The notes beneath the pieces are model-generated. The model saw nothing but the letters and a program-made list of their open reading frames with translations, had not been told where the DNA came from and made no database searches. Source: Azospirillum oryzae (GTDB lineage Bacteria; Pseudomonadota; Alphaproteobacteria; Azospirillales; Azospirillaceae). Taken from it: a stretch of 64,000 nucleotides of DNA. Below are positions 1 through 8,586 of this stretch, one piece after another. The stretch is from the NCBI RefSeq assembly GCF_008364795.1, contig NZ_VTTM01000002.1, forward strand, positions 434,001 to 498,000, written 5' to 3'. A program made the position numbers and the translations under genes. Numbering within the stretch: the stretch's first letter is position 1; every line of letters starts with the position of its first letter.

Positions 1-444
1 GGCCGGCCCGACGCATCGGATACCGAGGTGCGCGCAGCCGCCGAGGCCGCCCACGCCCTGGACTTCCTCGATGCGCTGCCGGAGGGGTTCGACACCTTCC
101 TGGGTGAGAAGGGCGTGCGGCTGTCGGGCGGCCAGCGTCAGCGCCTCGCCATCGCCCGCGCCATCCTGCGCGACCCGCCGGTGCTGCTGCTGGACGAGGC
201 GACCAGCGCGCTCGACGCCGAGAGCGAGCGGATGGTTCAGGACGCGCTCGACCGGCTGATGCATGGCCGCACGACGCTGATCGTCGCCCACCGGCTGGCG
301 ACGGTGCTGAACGCCGACCGCATCGTGGTGATGGACCAGGGCCGCGTGGTGGAGACCGGCACCCATGGCGAACTGGTGGCGCAGGGCGGCCTCTATGCGA
401 GGCTGGCGGCGCTGCAGTTCGACCGCGCGGACGGGGTGGCCTAG
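1..444 (+). CDS. ABC exporter, C-terminal part of ATPase domain (partial)
   Basis: Only the last 147 codons are in the window; the frame is open through base 1, so the gene starts upstream. Visible motifs of the nucleotide-binding domain are the ABC signature [15 protein letters not shown] near visible residue 41, Walker B with [12 protein letters not shown], and the H-loop LIVAHRLAT. Walker A and the membrane domain lie outside. The tail [12 protein letters not shown] resembles the MsbA-related proteobacterial exporters in which membrane and ATPase domains are fused, so this is probably a half-transporter that dimerises in the inner membrane. The substrate cannot be told. It ends 79 bases before an ABC-2 permease gene; that gene normally uses a separate ATPase, so the two need not work together. 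Confidence 0.9.
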   Translation, partial: GRPDASDTEVRAAAEAAHALDFLDALPEGFDTFLGEKGVRLSGGQRQRLAIARAILRDPPVLLLDEATSALDAESERMVQDALDRLMHGRTTLIVAHRLATVLNADRIVVMDQGRVVETGTHGELVAQGGLYARLAALQFDRADGVA

Positions 445-523
445 GGGAAACACTAGGGGGCGTCGACGCTTCCATCGATCCGCGCTACCCTTCTCCCCAT
501 CCCCAGCCCTGTGAGGCAGTGCG

Positions 524-1657
524 ATGGCGCGGATATCGGCGGGCCGCCTGATGGCGGTGATGGTGAAGGAATTCATCCAGATGCGGCGCGACCGGCTGAC
601 CTTCGCCATGATGGTGGGGGTGCCGATCCTGCAGCTGATCCTGTTCGGCTTCGCCATCAACTCCGACCCCAAGGCCCTGCCGACCGCGTTGCTGGTCGCC
701 GATTCCAGCCCCTTCGCCCGCACGCTGGTCGCGGCGATGGAGAATTCCCGTTACTTCGCCATCACCCGAACCGCGGGGTCCGAGGCCGAGATCGACCGGC
801 TGCTGGCGGAGGGGGAGGTGCAGTTCGCCGTCACCATCCCCACCGGCTTCGCCCGCGATCTCCAGCGCGGCGCCCGCCCGGTCCTGCTGGTGGAGGCCGA
901 CGCAACCGACCCGGCGGCTACCAGCAACGCCCTGTCGGCGCTGTCCACCATCGCCCGGCAGGCGCTGAACCCCGACCTGACCGGGCCGCTGGCGGGCCTG
1001 CGTGCCGGGCCGGACCCGGTGGAACTGCGCGTTCACCGCCGCTACAACCCGGAGGGCATCACCCAATACAATGTCGTGCCGGGGCTGATGGGCGTGGTGC
1101 TGACCATGACCATGGTGATGATGACGGCGCTGGCCGTCACCCGCGAGCGAGAGCGCGGGACCATGGAGAACCTGCTGGCCATGCCGGTGCGGCCGTTCGA
1201 GGTGATGCTGGGCAAGATCGTGCCCTTCGTCGTCGTCGGCTATGTCCAGGTGCTGCTGATCGTGGTGGCGGCGCGGCTGCTGTTCGACGTGCCGATCGTC
1301 GGCAGCCTGGGACTGCTGTCCGCCGTGCTGATCCTGTTCATCGCCGCCAATCTGGCCGTCGGCTTCACTTTTTCGACGCTGGCGCGCAACCAGCTGCAGG
1401 CGATGCAGATGTCCTTCTTCTTCTTCCTGCCGTCGATGCTGCTGTCGGGATTCATGTTTCCCTTCCGCGGCATGCCGGGCTGGGCGCAGGCGGTGGGCGA
1501 GATACTGCCGCTGACCCACTTTCTGCGCATCGTCCGCGGCATCCTGCTGAAAGGAAACGGGTTCGCCGAGATCGCGGCGGAGGTGCTGGCGCTGGCGCTG
1601 TTCCTGACGGTGGTCACGGTGGTGGCGTTGAAGCGCTACCGCCAGACGCTTGACTGA
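524..1657 (+). CDS. ABC-2 type transport permease
   Basis: The product has 377 residues with the ABC-2 permease layout: one N-terminal membrane segment (about residues 25-45), a large periplasmic loop to about 180, then five hydrophobic segments to the C-terminus. The cytoplasmic segment ALAVTRERERGTMENLLAMP, at about residues 203-222, is the conserved permease region of YhhJ/YbhR-like exporters. The ATG is preceded by GAGG seven bases upstream. This family works with a separate ATPase and often an HlyD-type adaptor, neither of which is seen here apart from the fused exporter end upstream. The substrate is unknown; drug or lipid efflux is typical of relatives. Confidence 0.88.
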   Translation: MARISAGRLMAVMVKEFIQMRRDRLTFAMMVGVPILQLILFGFAINSDPKALPTALLVADSSPFARTLVAAMENSRYFAITRTAGSEAEIDRLLAEGEVQFAVTIPTGFARDLQRGARPVLLVEADATDPAATSNALSALSTIARQALNPDLTGPLAGLRAGPDPVELRVHRRYNPEGITQYNVVPGLMGVVLTMTMVMMTALAVTRERERGTMENLLAMPVRPFEVMLGKIVPFVVVGYVQVLLIVVAARLLFDVPIVGSLGLLSAVLILFIAANLAVGFTFSTLARNQLQAMQMSFFFFLPSMLLSGFMFPFRGMPGWAQAVGEILPLTHFLRIVRGILLKGNGFAEIAAEVLALALFLTVVTVVALKRYRQTLD

Positions 1658-1690
1658 CAGCCGGGGACTGCCCCCGTGCACCGATGGCCC

Positions 1691-2293
1691 TCAGGCGGCC
1701 GACAGATACTGGAACACCGCCCGCCGGCTGTCATAGGCCGCTCCCTTGTCGATGACGAGGTCGAGGCCGCCGCCCTGGAACCGCCGGTTGGGATCGACGA
1801 AGGCGGAAACCAGGAATTTCTTCGGCACCGTCAGGTTGAACTGCGCGATGCCGTGCTTGGACGCCGGATACTGGTCGGCCGGCCCCATCGCCTGGTCGTG
1901 GCCGATCACCGGGACGATCTTGGCAAGGCGGCGTTCCCCCGTTGCCGGGATGTCGCCGGCGATCTTGCGGGCAAGGCCGTTCACCCCGGCGACCCCGAAT
2001 TTCTGCTCCAGCGAGCCTTGGACCGTCTGCCGGGCCGTCTCCACCGCGGGATCGTTGCTGGGCAGGCCGTATTTGCCGCCGGACAGATGGGTGTAGCCCA
2101 GGAACTGGAACTCCCCGGCAGCCATCGGTTCCTTCAGAAGCAGCAGGTAATAGCCGCGGCTGAGGCGCCCACGGTGGAAACCGATCAGGTCCTCCAAATG
2201 AATAGGATCACGGTTGATAATATCGATCAGCCGGGTCAAGCAACCGCGGACACTGACGATATCGCCAATACGGAAGCTCATTGTCGGTGGCAT
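1691..2293 (-). CDS. hypothetical protein, 200 aa
   Basis: I do not recognise this protein. It has 200 residues with no signal peptide or membrane segment. It starts at an ATG reading MPPTMSF; a second in-frame ATG four codons on could be the true start. The N-terminal part SFRIGDIVSVRG looks like a small beta-rich module. The rest is mixed and soluble-looking, with basic stretches. It points toward the ABC-2 permease gene and ends 33 bases from it, so the two are convergent. Codon use is ordinary for the window and supports coding. No function is proposed. Confidence 0.65.
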   Translation of the reverse strand: MPPTMSFRIGDIVSVRGCLTRLIDIINRDPIHLEDLIGFHRGRLSRGYYLLLLKEPMAAGEFQFLGYTHLSGGKYGLPSNDPAVETARQTVQGSLEQKFGVAGVNGLARKIAGDIPATGERRLAKIVPVIGHDQAMGPADQYPASKHGIAQFNLTVPKKFLVSAFVDPNRRFQGGGLDLVIDKGAAYDSRRAVFQYLSAA

Positions 2294-2539
2294 TTTATCG
2301 AATTCCTTGTTGGTGATGATTCGACGTTTCCATTGCTAATAACGGGCTGTCAATATTCGCTGCGGCTAGTCCGGTCGGCCAGGGTGGGGTGCCCCTGTGC
2401 GGCGATGGAGCCCAGGTCGGGACCGTCGGACGCACCCCGGACGGATTGCCCGGACGGATTGCCCGGATGGACCCGGCCGGTGCCGGACGGTCCGGTTGTG
2501 CGGTCCGGATGCATCCTCCATCATTCCTTAACCACGGAT

Positions 2540-2551
2540 CCGCTATAGCGG
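2540..2551. promoter_or_regulatory. 12-bp perfect palindrome upstream of mepA
   Basis: CCGCTATAGCGG reads the same on both strands and lies 37 bases before the mepA start codon. It falls in the gap shared with the divergent hypothetical gene ending at base 2293. It could be an operator or simply chance; no second copy was noticed. Confidence 0.3.
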
Positions 2552-2588
2552 TATCGGCCGCGGTGCCGGGGACGGCGGGGGGACGGAC

Positions 2589-3557
2589 ATGGGGATTCGT
2601 GCTTTCGGGGGGCGCGCCTTCAAGGCGATCGCATGCGTTGGACTGGTGGCCGCTCTGCTGGCGGCCGGCGATGCCGACGCCAAGTCACGGAAGAAGAAGC
2701 CGGTTCCGATCCCGGCCTATGCCACCAGCGTCGCCTGGGGGGCGGTGGCCGGTCCCTCGCTGGGGGCGCCGAGATCCATCGGCGGTTACGCGGCCGGCTG
2801 CATCGCCGGTGCCCGCGCCCTGACGCCGGAAGGCGTCGGCTATCAGGTGATCCGCCTGTCGCGCCAGCGCAACTACGGCCATCCGGTGCTGGTCGACATG
2901 CTCCGCGACTTCGGTCAGCGGGTGGCGCAGGCCGGGCTGGGCACGGCGCTGATCGGCGACATGGGGCAGGCGCGCGGCGGACCGATGCCGTCGGGCCATG
3001 CCAGCCACCAGATCGGCCTGGATGCCGATGTCTGGCTGCGGCTGGACCTGCCGCCGATGGGCCGCGCCGGACGCGAGCGGCTGGACGAGGTCAAGTATGT
3101 CGATTACGACCGCATGCGCGTCACCGCCGACTGGTCGGACCGGCAGGCCCGGATGATCCAGATCGCCGCCAGCGACCCCCGCGTCGCCCGCATCTTCGTC
3201 AATCCGGCGATCAAGCTGGCGATGTGCCAGCGCAGTTGGTCCGACCGCGGCTTCCTGAACAAGCTGCGGCCCTGGCACGGCCATGACGGCCACATGCACA
3301 TCCGGCTGAACTGCCCGGCCGGCAGCCCGCTGTGCGAACAGCAGACGGCCCAGCCCGACGGCGACGGCTGTGACGACGAACTGATGTCCTGGCTGGACAG
3401 CGCCTCCCCCGCGATCGAGCATCCGCCGGGTTACAAGCCCGAGCCGCGGGTGGTCCGCAAGATGCCGGCAGCCTGCGCCCCGGTGCTGAATGCGTCGGGC
3501 ACGCGCATGGCGTCCCTGCCCGAACCGGGCGCGACCCATGCCAAAACCGCGCGCTGA
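2589..3557 (+). CDS. mepA: penicillin-insensitive murein endopeptidase
   Basis: The product has 322 residues with a signal peptide (basic start, hydrophobic core IACVGLVAALLAA, cleavage probably after about residue 31). It belongs to the zinc-dependent LAS/M74 peptidases, which cut D-Ala-meso-DAP cross-links in periplasmic peptidoglycan. The metal site is visible: GHASHQIGLDAD holds His140 and Asp147, and HGHDGHMHIR near residues 233-242 supplies the distal histidines. E. coli MepA is 274 residues; the extra length here is a proline-rich tail after about residue 280. A G-rich ribosome site (GGGGGGAC) precedes the ATG. It is likely a housekeeping wall-remodelling enzyme. Confidence 0.93.
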   Translation: MGIRAFGGRAFKAIACVGLVAALLAAGDADAKSRKKKPVPIPAYATSVAWGAVAGPSLGAPRSIGGYAAGCIAGARALTPEGVGYQVIRLSRQRNYGHPVLVDMLRDFGQRVAQAGLGTALIGDMGQARGGPMPSGHASHQIGLDADVWLRLDLPPMGRAGRERLDEVKYVDYDRMRVTADWSDRQARMIQIAASDPRVARIFVNPAIKLAMCQRSWSDRGFLNKLRPWHGHDGHMHIRLNCPAGSPLCEQQTAQPDGDGCDDELMSWLDSASPAIEHPPGYKPEPRVVRKMPAACAPVLNASGTRMASLPEPGATHAKTAR

Positions 3558-3724
3558 AGGCCGTGTTTCCGCGGAGAAATTTTTCCACTTGCATGCAATT
3601 AGCGTCCGTCTAACCTGAAGCCGGACGGATTCTTGCGGGCGGTGTGTTTGAATCGCGCAGAACAACCGCAAGCATGCTGCGCCCTGCGGATTCGGACGGG
3701 CGGCGTCGGATGGGGAAGTCGGCG

Positions 3725-3745
3725 ATGACGGACAAAGGGCGATGA
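3725..3745 (+). other. duplicated start region: 6-codon mini-ORF coupled to the methyltransferase start
   Basis: The sequence GCGATGACGGACAA occurs twice in a row. The first copy opens a six-residue frame (MTDKGR) whose stop codon TGA overlaps the ATG of the methyltransferase gene as ATGA. This is either a leader peptide that couples translation or a neutral short duplication of the start region. Confidence 0.4.
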
Positions 3746-4683
3746 CGGACAAGGACGGATCGTCCGGGCATGGACCGAGCCTGAAGACGCGCCTCTATGC
3801 GTGGTGGGAAGGCTATGACCTCTCCGGACTGAAGGCGAAGAAGGGCGAGGAGCAGCCGCACCAGCCCGAACAACCGCAGCCTGCCGCACCCGGCCCCGGC
3901 ATGAACCGCTGGGGAAAGCCGCTGTGGACCGCCACCCGCATCGAGGTGGCGGAGAAGATGTGGGGCGAGGGCTTCAACACCCCCGGCGGCGCCGATCACA
4001 TTCCCTATCTGGTCAAGCCGCTGGGCCTGAACCCGGCGATGAGCGTGCTCGACCTCGCCGCCGGGCTGGGCGGAACCAGCCGCACCATGGCCGGCAAGTA
4101 CGGCTGCTGGGTCACCGGTCTGGAGGCGTCGGAACTGCTGGCGAAGGAGGGGATGGTCCGCTCCTTCAAGCTGGGGCTGGAGAAGAAGGCGCCGATCGAG
4201 ACCTTCAATCCCGAACATTTCGGCTATCCCAAGCGCGTCGACGCCATCGTCTACAAGGAAGGCCTGTTCTTCGTCCGCGACAAGGAACAGATGTTCGACG
4301 GCATGGAACTGGCGCTGAAGCCGCGCGGCCACCTGTTGATCACCGACTATATCGCCGAAGCGGATGTGATGGGCGCCAAGGCGATCCAGAGCTGGTGCGA
4401 CAAGGAGCCGTTGACGCCGAACCTGTGGCCGAAGGACCGTATGGCGAACGCGTTCGCCCAGCGCAACCTCGACCTCCGCATCGCCGAGGACATCTCCGAC
4501 ACCCATCGCGGCCTGATCCTGTCCGCCATCCAGGGGCTGGTCGAACATCTGGAGAAATTCCAACTCGACACCCCCACCAAGCTGGCGGTGATGGAGGAGG
4601 TCGAGTTGTGGGCCCGCCGCGTCGCCGCCATCGAGGCCGGCGTGCGGGTGTACCGCTTCTACGCGATCAAGCCGGCGGAGTAG
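3742..4683 (+). CDS. SAM-dependent methyltransferase
   Basis: The product has 313 residues. The class I methyltransferase motif I is clear, VLDLAAGLGGTSRTMA near residue 103, and is followed by the acidic strand end VTGLEAS. A charged, proline-rich N-terminal extension of about 50 residues precedes the domain and carries several Glu, Lys and Gln. No signal peptide or membrane segment is seen. The substrate cannot be deduced, since relatives include small-molecule and phospholipid methyltransferases. It lies directly before tRNA genes transcribed in the same direction, which have their own promoter. Confidence 0.8.
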   Translation: MTDKDGSSGHGPSLKTRLYAWWEGYDLSGLKAKKGEEQPHQPEQPQPAAPGPGMNRWGKPLWTATRIEVAEKMWGEGFNTPGGADHIPYLVKPLGLNPAMSVLDLAAGLGGTSRTMAGKYGCWVTGLEASELLAKEGMVRSFKLGLEKKAPIETFNPEHFGYPKRVDAIVYKEGLFFVRDKEQMFDGMELALKPRGHLLITDYIAEADVMGAKAIQSWCDKEPLTPNLWPKDRMANAFAQRNLDLRIAEDISDTHRGLILSAIQGLVEHLEKFQLDTPTKLAVMEEVELWARRVAAIEAGVRVYRFYAIKPAE

Positions 4684-4735
4684 GGGGCGTTATGCCCACG
4701 CCCCAAAAAACTTTTGCGCGATTGCATTTTCCCCC

Positions 4736-4764
4736 TTGAGTGCGACGCCCGGTCTGGGTACATA
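4736..4764 (+). promoter_or_regulatory. sigma70-type promoter of the tRNA-Leu/tRNA-Ala unit
   Basis: TTGAGT at 4736-4741 and TACATA at 4759-4764 are separated by exactly 17 bases. They match the housekeeping consensus at four and five of six positions. The expected transcription start is about 25 bases before the mature tRNA-Leu. Confidence 0.6.
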
Positions 4765-4796
4765 GAGCGCCCCGCGTGACCCCAAGTAACGCGGAT

Positions 4797-4883
4797 GCGC
4801 TTGTGGCGGAACTGGTAGACGCGCTAGGTTCAGGTCCTAGTGGCTGAAAGGCCGTGGGGGTTCGACTCCCTCCAAGCGCACCA
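4797..4883 (+). tRNA. tRNA-Leu (CAG)
   Basis: The acceptor arm GCGCTTG pairs with CAAGCGC, followed by discriminator A and an encoded CCA. The anticodon stem CTAGG/CCTAG encloses TTCAGGT, giving anticodon CAG. The long variable arm expected for a class II leucine tRNA is present (TGGCTGAAAGGCCG region). Length is 87 bases. Confidence 0.96.
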
Positions 4884-4921
4884 ACATCTCCAGTGTTGGT
4901 GAAGAGTAGAAGAAATATAGT

Positions 4922-4997
<76 letters not shown>

Positions 4998-5054
4998 TTT
5001 CTTCCCGCCTGTCGGGGCGGTTCATTCCCGACCAACCCGGAAATTTATCGGTAC

Positions 5055-5089
5055 AGCCACTGTGGCTATCCTGCATCAGCAAGATGCAG
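5055..5089 (+). terminator. tandem small hairpins after tRNA-Ala
   Basis: AGCCAC/GTGGCT (around 5055-5067) is followed by CTGCATC-AGCAA-GATGCAG (5071-5089). Neither has a U-run, so termination is only a suggestion based on position 58 bases after the tRNA. Confidence 0.3.
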
Positions 5090-5235
5090 ACAGGGTGTTA
5101 CCACCTTGGGGCGCATGGCCGAACGGGTGCCGCGCACGGATAATTGCGCCTGTCGAACCGCGAGCTTTCATCTGTTCGCTTCGATTCACACGCACCAGAA
5201 CCGCATGCCATTCCGATTTTTCCGGAGCCCCCGCC

Positions 5236-5607
5236 ATGTCCACACGGATGGAACACGGGCTGAGGACGCTTGTCCTCGCCCTTTATGATGAAGCCGCATT
5301 GACGGCGGCTGCCAAGGGCCTGACCGGGCTGTTGGCCGAACGGGCGGCTTTGTGCGAGGCGGCAAGCCTCGCCTCCGTCACGGCCCGTCGTGCGGTGTCC
5401 GAGGAGGAGGTGTTGCGCCTCGTGCTGTCGGCACGCCGGCTCCAGCGGCTCGGCGGCACGCGCGACGACCGGCCGGTGCTTGTCCCCGGTCTGGCGTCGA
5501 TCCCGCCCGTGCATCGGGCGGCCGAGGCGATGAAGCCGCGTCGCGGCCGTCTGGCGCTGTGGGCGATGCGGTCGCTCGCCCGGAATCCCTCGGCGCCGCT
5601 GATCTGA
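5236..5607 (+). CDS. hypothetical protein, 123 aa
   Basis: I do not recognise this protein. The chosen ATG begins MSTRMEHGLRTLVLALYDEA; the frame is open further upstream, but that part has tRNA-flank composition and no better start. The protein is Ala/Arg/Leu-rich with helical heptads (about residues 15-70), no cysteine cluster, and no signal peptide or membrane segment. GC-rich third positions begin at the chosen start. No neighbour gives a functional hint. Confidence 0.55.
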   Translation: MSTRMEHGLRTLVLALYDEAALTAAAKGLTGLLAERAALCEAASLASVTARRAVSEEEVLRLVLSARRLQRLGGTRDDRPVLVPGLASIPPVHRAAEAMKPRRGRLALWAMRSLARNPSAPLI

Positions 5608-5978
5608 CGCGCGCCGCATTCCGGAACGGGCCGCTGCCGCTTTTCGCCGCAGCGGCCCGTCGCCACTCCGGTCGATTGGGGGCGGTCAATTGGGGGCGAC
5701 CGCGTTCGGCGCGGTTCCGACGCTCTCCCGCGAGGGGGAGCTATCGCGGATGCGCGCTGGTGCGCTGCAGCGGGACGGGTTACATACGCAAGGCTGTGCT
5801 TGCGTCGCAGCGATTGCGTCGCGAGCATCCGCGCCTGCGTCGGATTGGCCTCCCCCGGAGTTGACCGTTGACCAGTGGACCGTTGACCAGCTTGCTGCCC
5901 GTCTCCCTTTCCACGCGCCCGTCCGCCGCCGCGCGCCGTCCGGCTCGCCGGCACTGACATCCGGGGATCGGAACCGGC
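5608..5978. other. 371-base intergenic region with short direct repeats
   Basis: No credible gene is seen. It holds two pairs of direct repeats: GTCGATTGGGGGCG/GTCAATTGGGGGCG back to back (5671-5698), and ACCGTTGACCAG twice (5864-5875 and 5879-5890). The second pair lies about 90 bases before the ATP-grasp gene and could be a regulator site. TTGACC within it also resembles a -35 element, but no matching -10 was found. Confidence 0.4.
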
Positions 5979-7169
5979 ATGCGCAGGACGACGATGAAGC
6001 CGCGGGCCGATTGGCGCCCGGGTCTCCGCAAATATCCCTATGGTGTGCGCGCCATGTCGGCCGGAGCCGCCTGGCGGGAGGACACCGTCTATGAGTTCTC
6101 CGCTTCGCAGATCGACCTGATCGAAAGCGTTGCTGACGAACTGCACAGCATGATCGCGGTCGCCGTGCGCCATGTGATGGAGCACAAGCTGTTCGCCTCG
6201 CTCGGCATCCGCGGCGACCTCGCGCGCCTGCTGGAGGCGTCGTGGCTCGATTACTGGGCCGGCGGGCGGCGCAACGAGCGGGCGGGCGGGCTCGCCGGAC
6301 GATTGACGCTGGCCTATGACGGGCGCGACAGCGTCAAGCTGCTGGGCTGCAATTACGACACCTGCGAGGGGCTGTTCGCCGCCTCGCTGATCCAGCGCAA
6401 CTGGCGCGAGGCGATGGCCCCCGACGCCAACCAGTTCAACGGCCTGCACGAGGCGCTGGTGGAGCGGTGGGAGGAACTGGCGACGGGCGTACAGGGGCGC
6501 GGCCGCATGCATGCGACCTGCGCCACCCCCGATCCGGTGCGCGAGGGCGAACTGGTCTATCTCGCCGCCACCGCGGCGGAGGCCGGCATCGACACCCGCC
6601 TGCTGCCGCTGCAGTCCATCGCCTGGGATGGCCGCCGCTTCCTGGATGACGAGGGGCAGCCGATCTCCTGGCTGGCGAAGCTCTACCCCTGGGACGGGCT
6701 GGCCGACGACGGGTTCCTTCAGCGGCTGCGCAGCAGCGGCATGAGCGTGCTGTCCCCGCTGTGGTGCTGGCTGTGGTCGAACCACGGGCTGCTGGCGGTG
6801 CTGTCCTATCTCTATCCACGCCACCCGAACCTGTGCCGTGCGGCGCTGGACCCCAGCGGCGTGGCCGGGGCCGACATGGTGACCGTGCGCGCGCTGCATG
6901 GGCTGGACGGCGCACCGAGCCGCATCCTGGAGCAGGGGGCGGTGATCGCCGACGACGGGCCGGACATCGGCGAGGATGTCGCGGCCCATGGCGCGGTCTG
7001 GCTGGAAACACCGCCCTGCTTCCGCGAGGAGGACACGCGCGCTGTCCTGCACGCCTGGATCGTCGGCGACAAATGCCTGGGCATGGGGGTGCGGGAATCG
7101 GCCGATCCGCGCCTGGGCTCCGGCGTCGGCCCGGATTCAGCGATGATCCCGCACCTGTTCAGGGGCTGA
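5979..7169 (+). CDS. glutathionylspermidine synthase-family ATP-grasp ligase
   Basis: The product has 396 residues. The segment DANQFNGLHEALVERWEEL and the later YLYPRHPNL resemble the synthetase domain shared by glutathionylspermidine synthase, YgiC and YjfC. These proteins use ATP to form an amide bond between a carboxylate and an amine or peptide. Length fits the stand-alone synthetase (about 390), without the amidase domain of E. coli Gsp. Two ATGs five codons apart compete as the start. No membrane-protein or DUF1190 partner, common beside ygiC, is seen, so the substrate is open. It is isolated, with 370 bases of non-coding DNA upstream. Confidence 0.75.
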   Translation: MRRTTMKPRADWRPGLRKYPYGVRAMSAGAAWREDTVYEFSASQIDLIESVADELHSMIAVAVRHVMEHKLFASLGIRGDLARLLEASWLDYWAGGRRNERAGGLAGRLTLAYDGRDSVKLLGCNYDTCEGLFAASLIQRNWREAMAPDANQFNGLHEALVERWEELATGVQGRGRMHATCATPDPVREGELVYLAATAAEAGIDTRLLPLQSIAWDGRRFLDDEGQPISWLAKLYPWDGLADDGFLQRLRSSGMSVLSPLWCWLWSNHGLLAVLSYLYPRHPNLCRAALDPSGVAGADMVTVRALHGLDGAPSRILEQGAVIADDGPDIGEDVAAHGAVWLETPPCFREEDTRAVLHAWIVGDKCLGMGVRESADPRLGSGVGPDSAMIPHLFRG

Positions 7170-7252
7170 TCGCTCCGGTTAGATCGGATCGCGTAAAATC
7201 GGAATCGATTTGGAGCGTGAATCCGATCGCCAAACATAAAGCTACAGCGCCG

Positions 7253-7471
7253 TTAGGGAGCGAAGGGGTTCTTGAGCGCCGGGCCGAAGGTCGCCTTGCG
7301 GGCGGCGCGCCAGATATTTTCGGCCGCCACATCGTTGCCGCGGTCGGCGATTGCCATGCCGGCCACGCCCGGCTGATGGCTGAGCCAGTCGCGCAACAGG
7401 TTTTCAAAACGCGTGACCTCGCGCGGGTCGTCGCTGGTCATGGTGATCGAAACGGTCAATTCGGTGGTCAC
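7253..7471 (-). CDS. small hypothetical protein, 72 aa
   Basis: The start was chosen at a GTG (VTTELTVSITMTSDD) because GGAGG lies eight bases upstream. The frame extends 42 codons further with poor composition. The protein is soluble and acidic in the middle, without cysteine or a membrane segment. The piece EVTRFENLLRDWLSHQPGV looks helical. It is downstream of phaR in the same direction but beyond the phaR terminator. The function is unknown. Confidence 0.55.
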   Translation of the reverse strand: MTTELTVSITMTSDDPREVTRFENLLRDWLSHQPGVAGMAIADRGNDVAAENIWRAARKATFGPALKNPFAP

Positions 7472-7598
7472 GGTCGGTTCCCTCCTGACGGTTGGACGGG
7501 CCGGCAAATCCGGCAACTCCGCCGGACCGGCACCGTGGACGCGAAGGTGCCCCCTATGCACAGTTGCAAGCCTGCGCGCCCGTCCCGGCCCGCGCAAT

Positions 7599-7625
7599 GA
7601 AAAAGGCGGGGTATGACCCCGCCTT
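7599..7625 (-). terminator. intrinsic terminator of phaR
   Basis: On the minus strand a nine-base-pair stem AAGGCGGGG/CCCCGCCTT with loop TCATA is followed directly by TTTTTC. It lies 55 bases beyond the phaR stop codon, which is the classic layout. Confidence 0.85.
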
Positions 7626-7679
7626 CCGTGCCGCCGGTTTGTCGGAAAAATCTTCCGCCGGATCCGTCCGACCGTCCCG

Positions 7680-8327
7680 TTACTTTGTGTCCGACTTGCT
7701 GCCCGGGCTGGCGATGCTGGCGATCTGCTTCTGCAGCTCGTCGATCTGCTTCTGCAATTCGTCGAACGTCACGCCGCCCGGTCCGGCGGGCGGGTTTGCG
7801 GACGACGGGCCGGTCTGGCCGGCCGGGCGCTGGCCGCCGAGCGTCTCGTCCGGGCCGCCGGCGGCGCCGAAGGGCGTGAACATGCGCATGGCGCGCTCGA
7901 ACATCGCCATGTTCTGCTTGCTGACCTCGTCCAGCCGGCCGAACGGGAAGATGCCGCCCAGCGTGTTCTGGAAATAGTCGCGCATCTGCTCCTGATTGCG
8001 GGAGAAGGCCTGCATCGAATATTCCAGATAGCGCGGCACCACCGACTGCATGTTGTCGCCGTAGAAGCCGATCAGCTGGCGCAGGAAGCTGATGGGCAGC
8101 AGGTTCTGCCCCTTGCTTTCCTCTTCCACGATGATCTGGGTCAGGACGGACCGGGTGATGTCTTCACCGGTCTTCGCGTCATAGACCACGAAATCCAAGC
8201 CGTCCTTCACCATCTGGCACAGATGGTCCAGCGTGACGTAGCTGCTGGTGGCGGTATTGTAGAGCCGCCGGTTGGCGTACTTCTTGATCGTGATCGGAGC
8301 GGACTTCTGGTCTTCCTTGTCGGCCAT
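7680..8327 (-). CDS. phaR: polyhydroxyalkanoate synthesis repressor PhaR
   Basis: The product has 215 residues. The N-terminal DNA-binding module is obvious: IKKYANRRLYNTATSSYVTL at about residues 13-32, followed by the accumulation-regulator domain with ISFLRQLIGFYGDNMQ and VPRYLEYSMQAFSRNQEQM. PhaR binds PHA granules and, when free, represses phasin and PHA genes; this is known for the family. The C-terminus has a coiled segment FDELQKQIDELQKQIASI. The ATG giving MADKEDQ was chosen because it directly precedes the domain; an upstream frame extension lacks support. It is divergent from the PHA synthase genes and has a palindromic site 24 bases from its start. Confidence 0.95.
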   Translation of the reverse strand: MADKEDQKSAPITIKKYANRRLYNTATSSYVTLDHLCQMVKDGLDFVVYDAKTGEDITRSVLTQIIVEEESKGQNLLPISFLRQLIGFYGDNMQSVVPRYLEYSMQAFSRNQEQMRDYFQNTLGGIFPFGRLDEVSKQNMAMFERAMRMFTPFGAAGGPDETLGGQRPAGQTGPSSANPPAGPGGVTFDELQKQIDELQKQIASIASPGSKSDTK

Positions 8328-8350
8328 CGCGGACTCTTTCAAGAAGGGAC

Positions 8351-8378
8351 GTGTTCCAGGGCTGGTGTTCCGGAACAC
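8351..8378. promoter_or_regulatory. GTGTTCC half-site plus perfect 14-bp palindrome between phaR and pha genes
   Basis: GTGTTCC at 8351-8357 is followed seven bases later by the perfect palindrome GTGTTCCGGAACAC at 8365-8378. The position, just upstream of phaR in the divergent control region, suggests an operator for PhaR autoregulation or another dimeric regulator. PhaR sites described elsewhere are TGC-rich, so the regulator is uncertain. Confidence 0.45.
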
Positions 8379-8586
8379 GCGGGACAGGCGGCGGAAATTG
8401 TTCCGTCATTAGGACTACTCGAAGGGATAGCAATTTGTCCAGCGTTGCGCCGCGGCATAGCGCCGCGGTTGCGTTGGTTCAGCCGGTGCAGACGGAGAAA
8501 TGGAACGCGCCCGGGCCACTCCCGCCGATACCCGAAAGGTCAGGTGGGGAGCCATGCCGGACTGGTCAATCCGGCCCCGCCGCCCC

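Noticed and set aside
8351..8378. Alphaproteobacterial LexA box (GTTC-N7-GTTC) upstream of phaR
   Set aside because: The two GTTC elements are separated by 10 bases, not seven, and the better description is a perfect palindrome.
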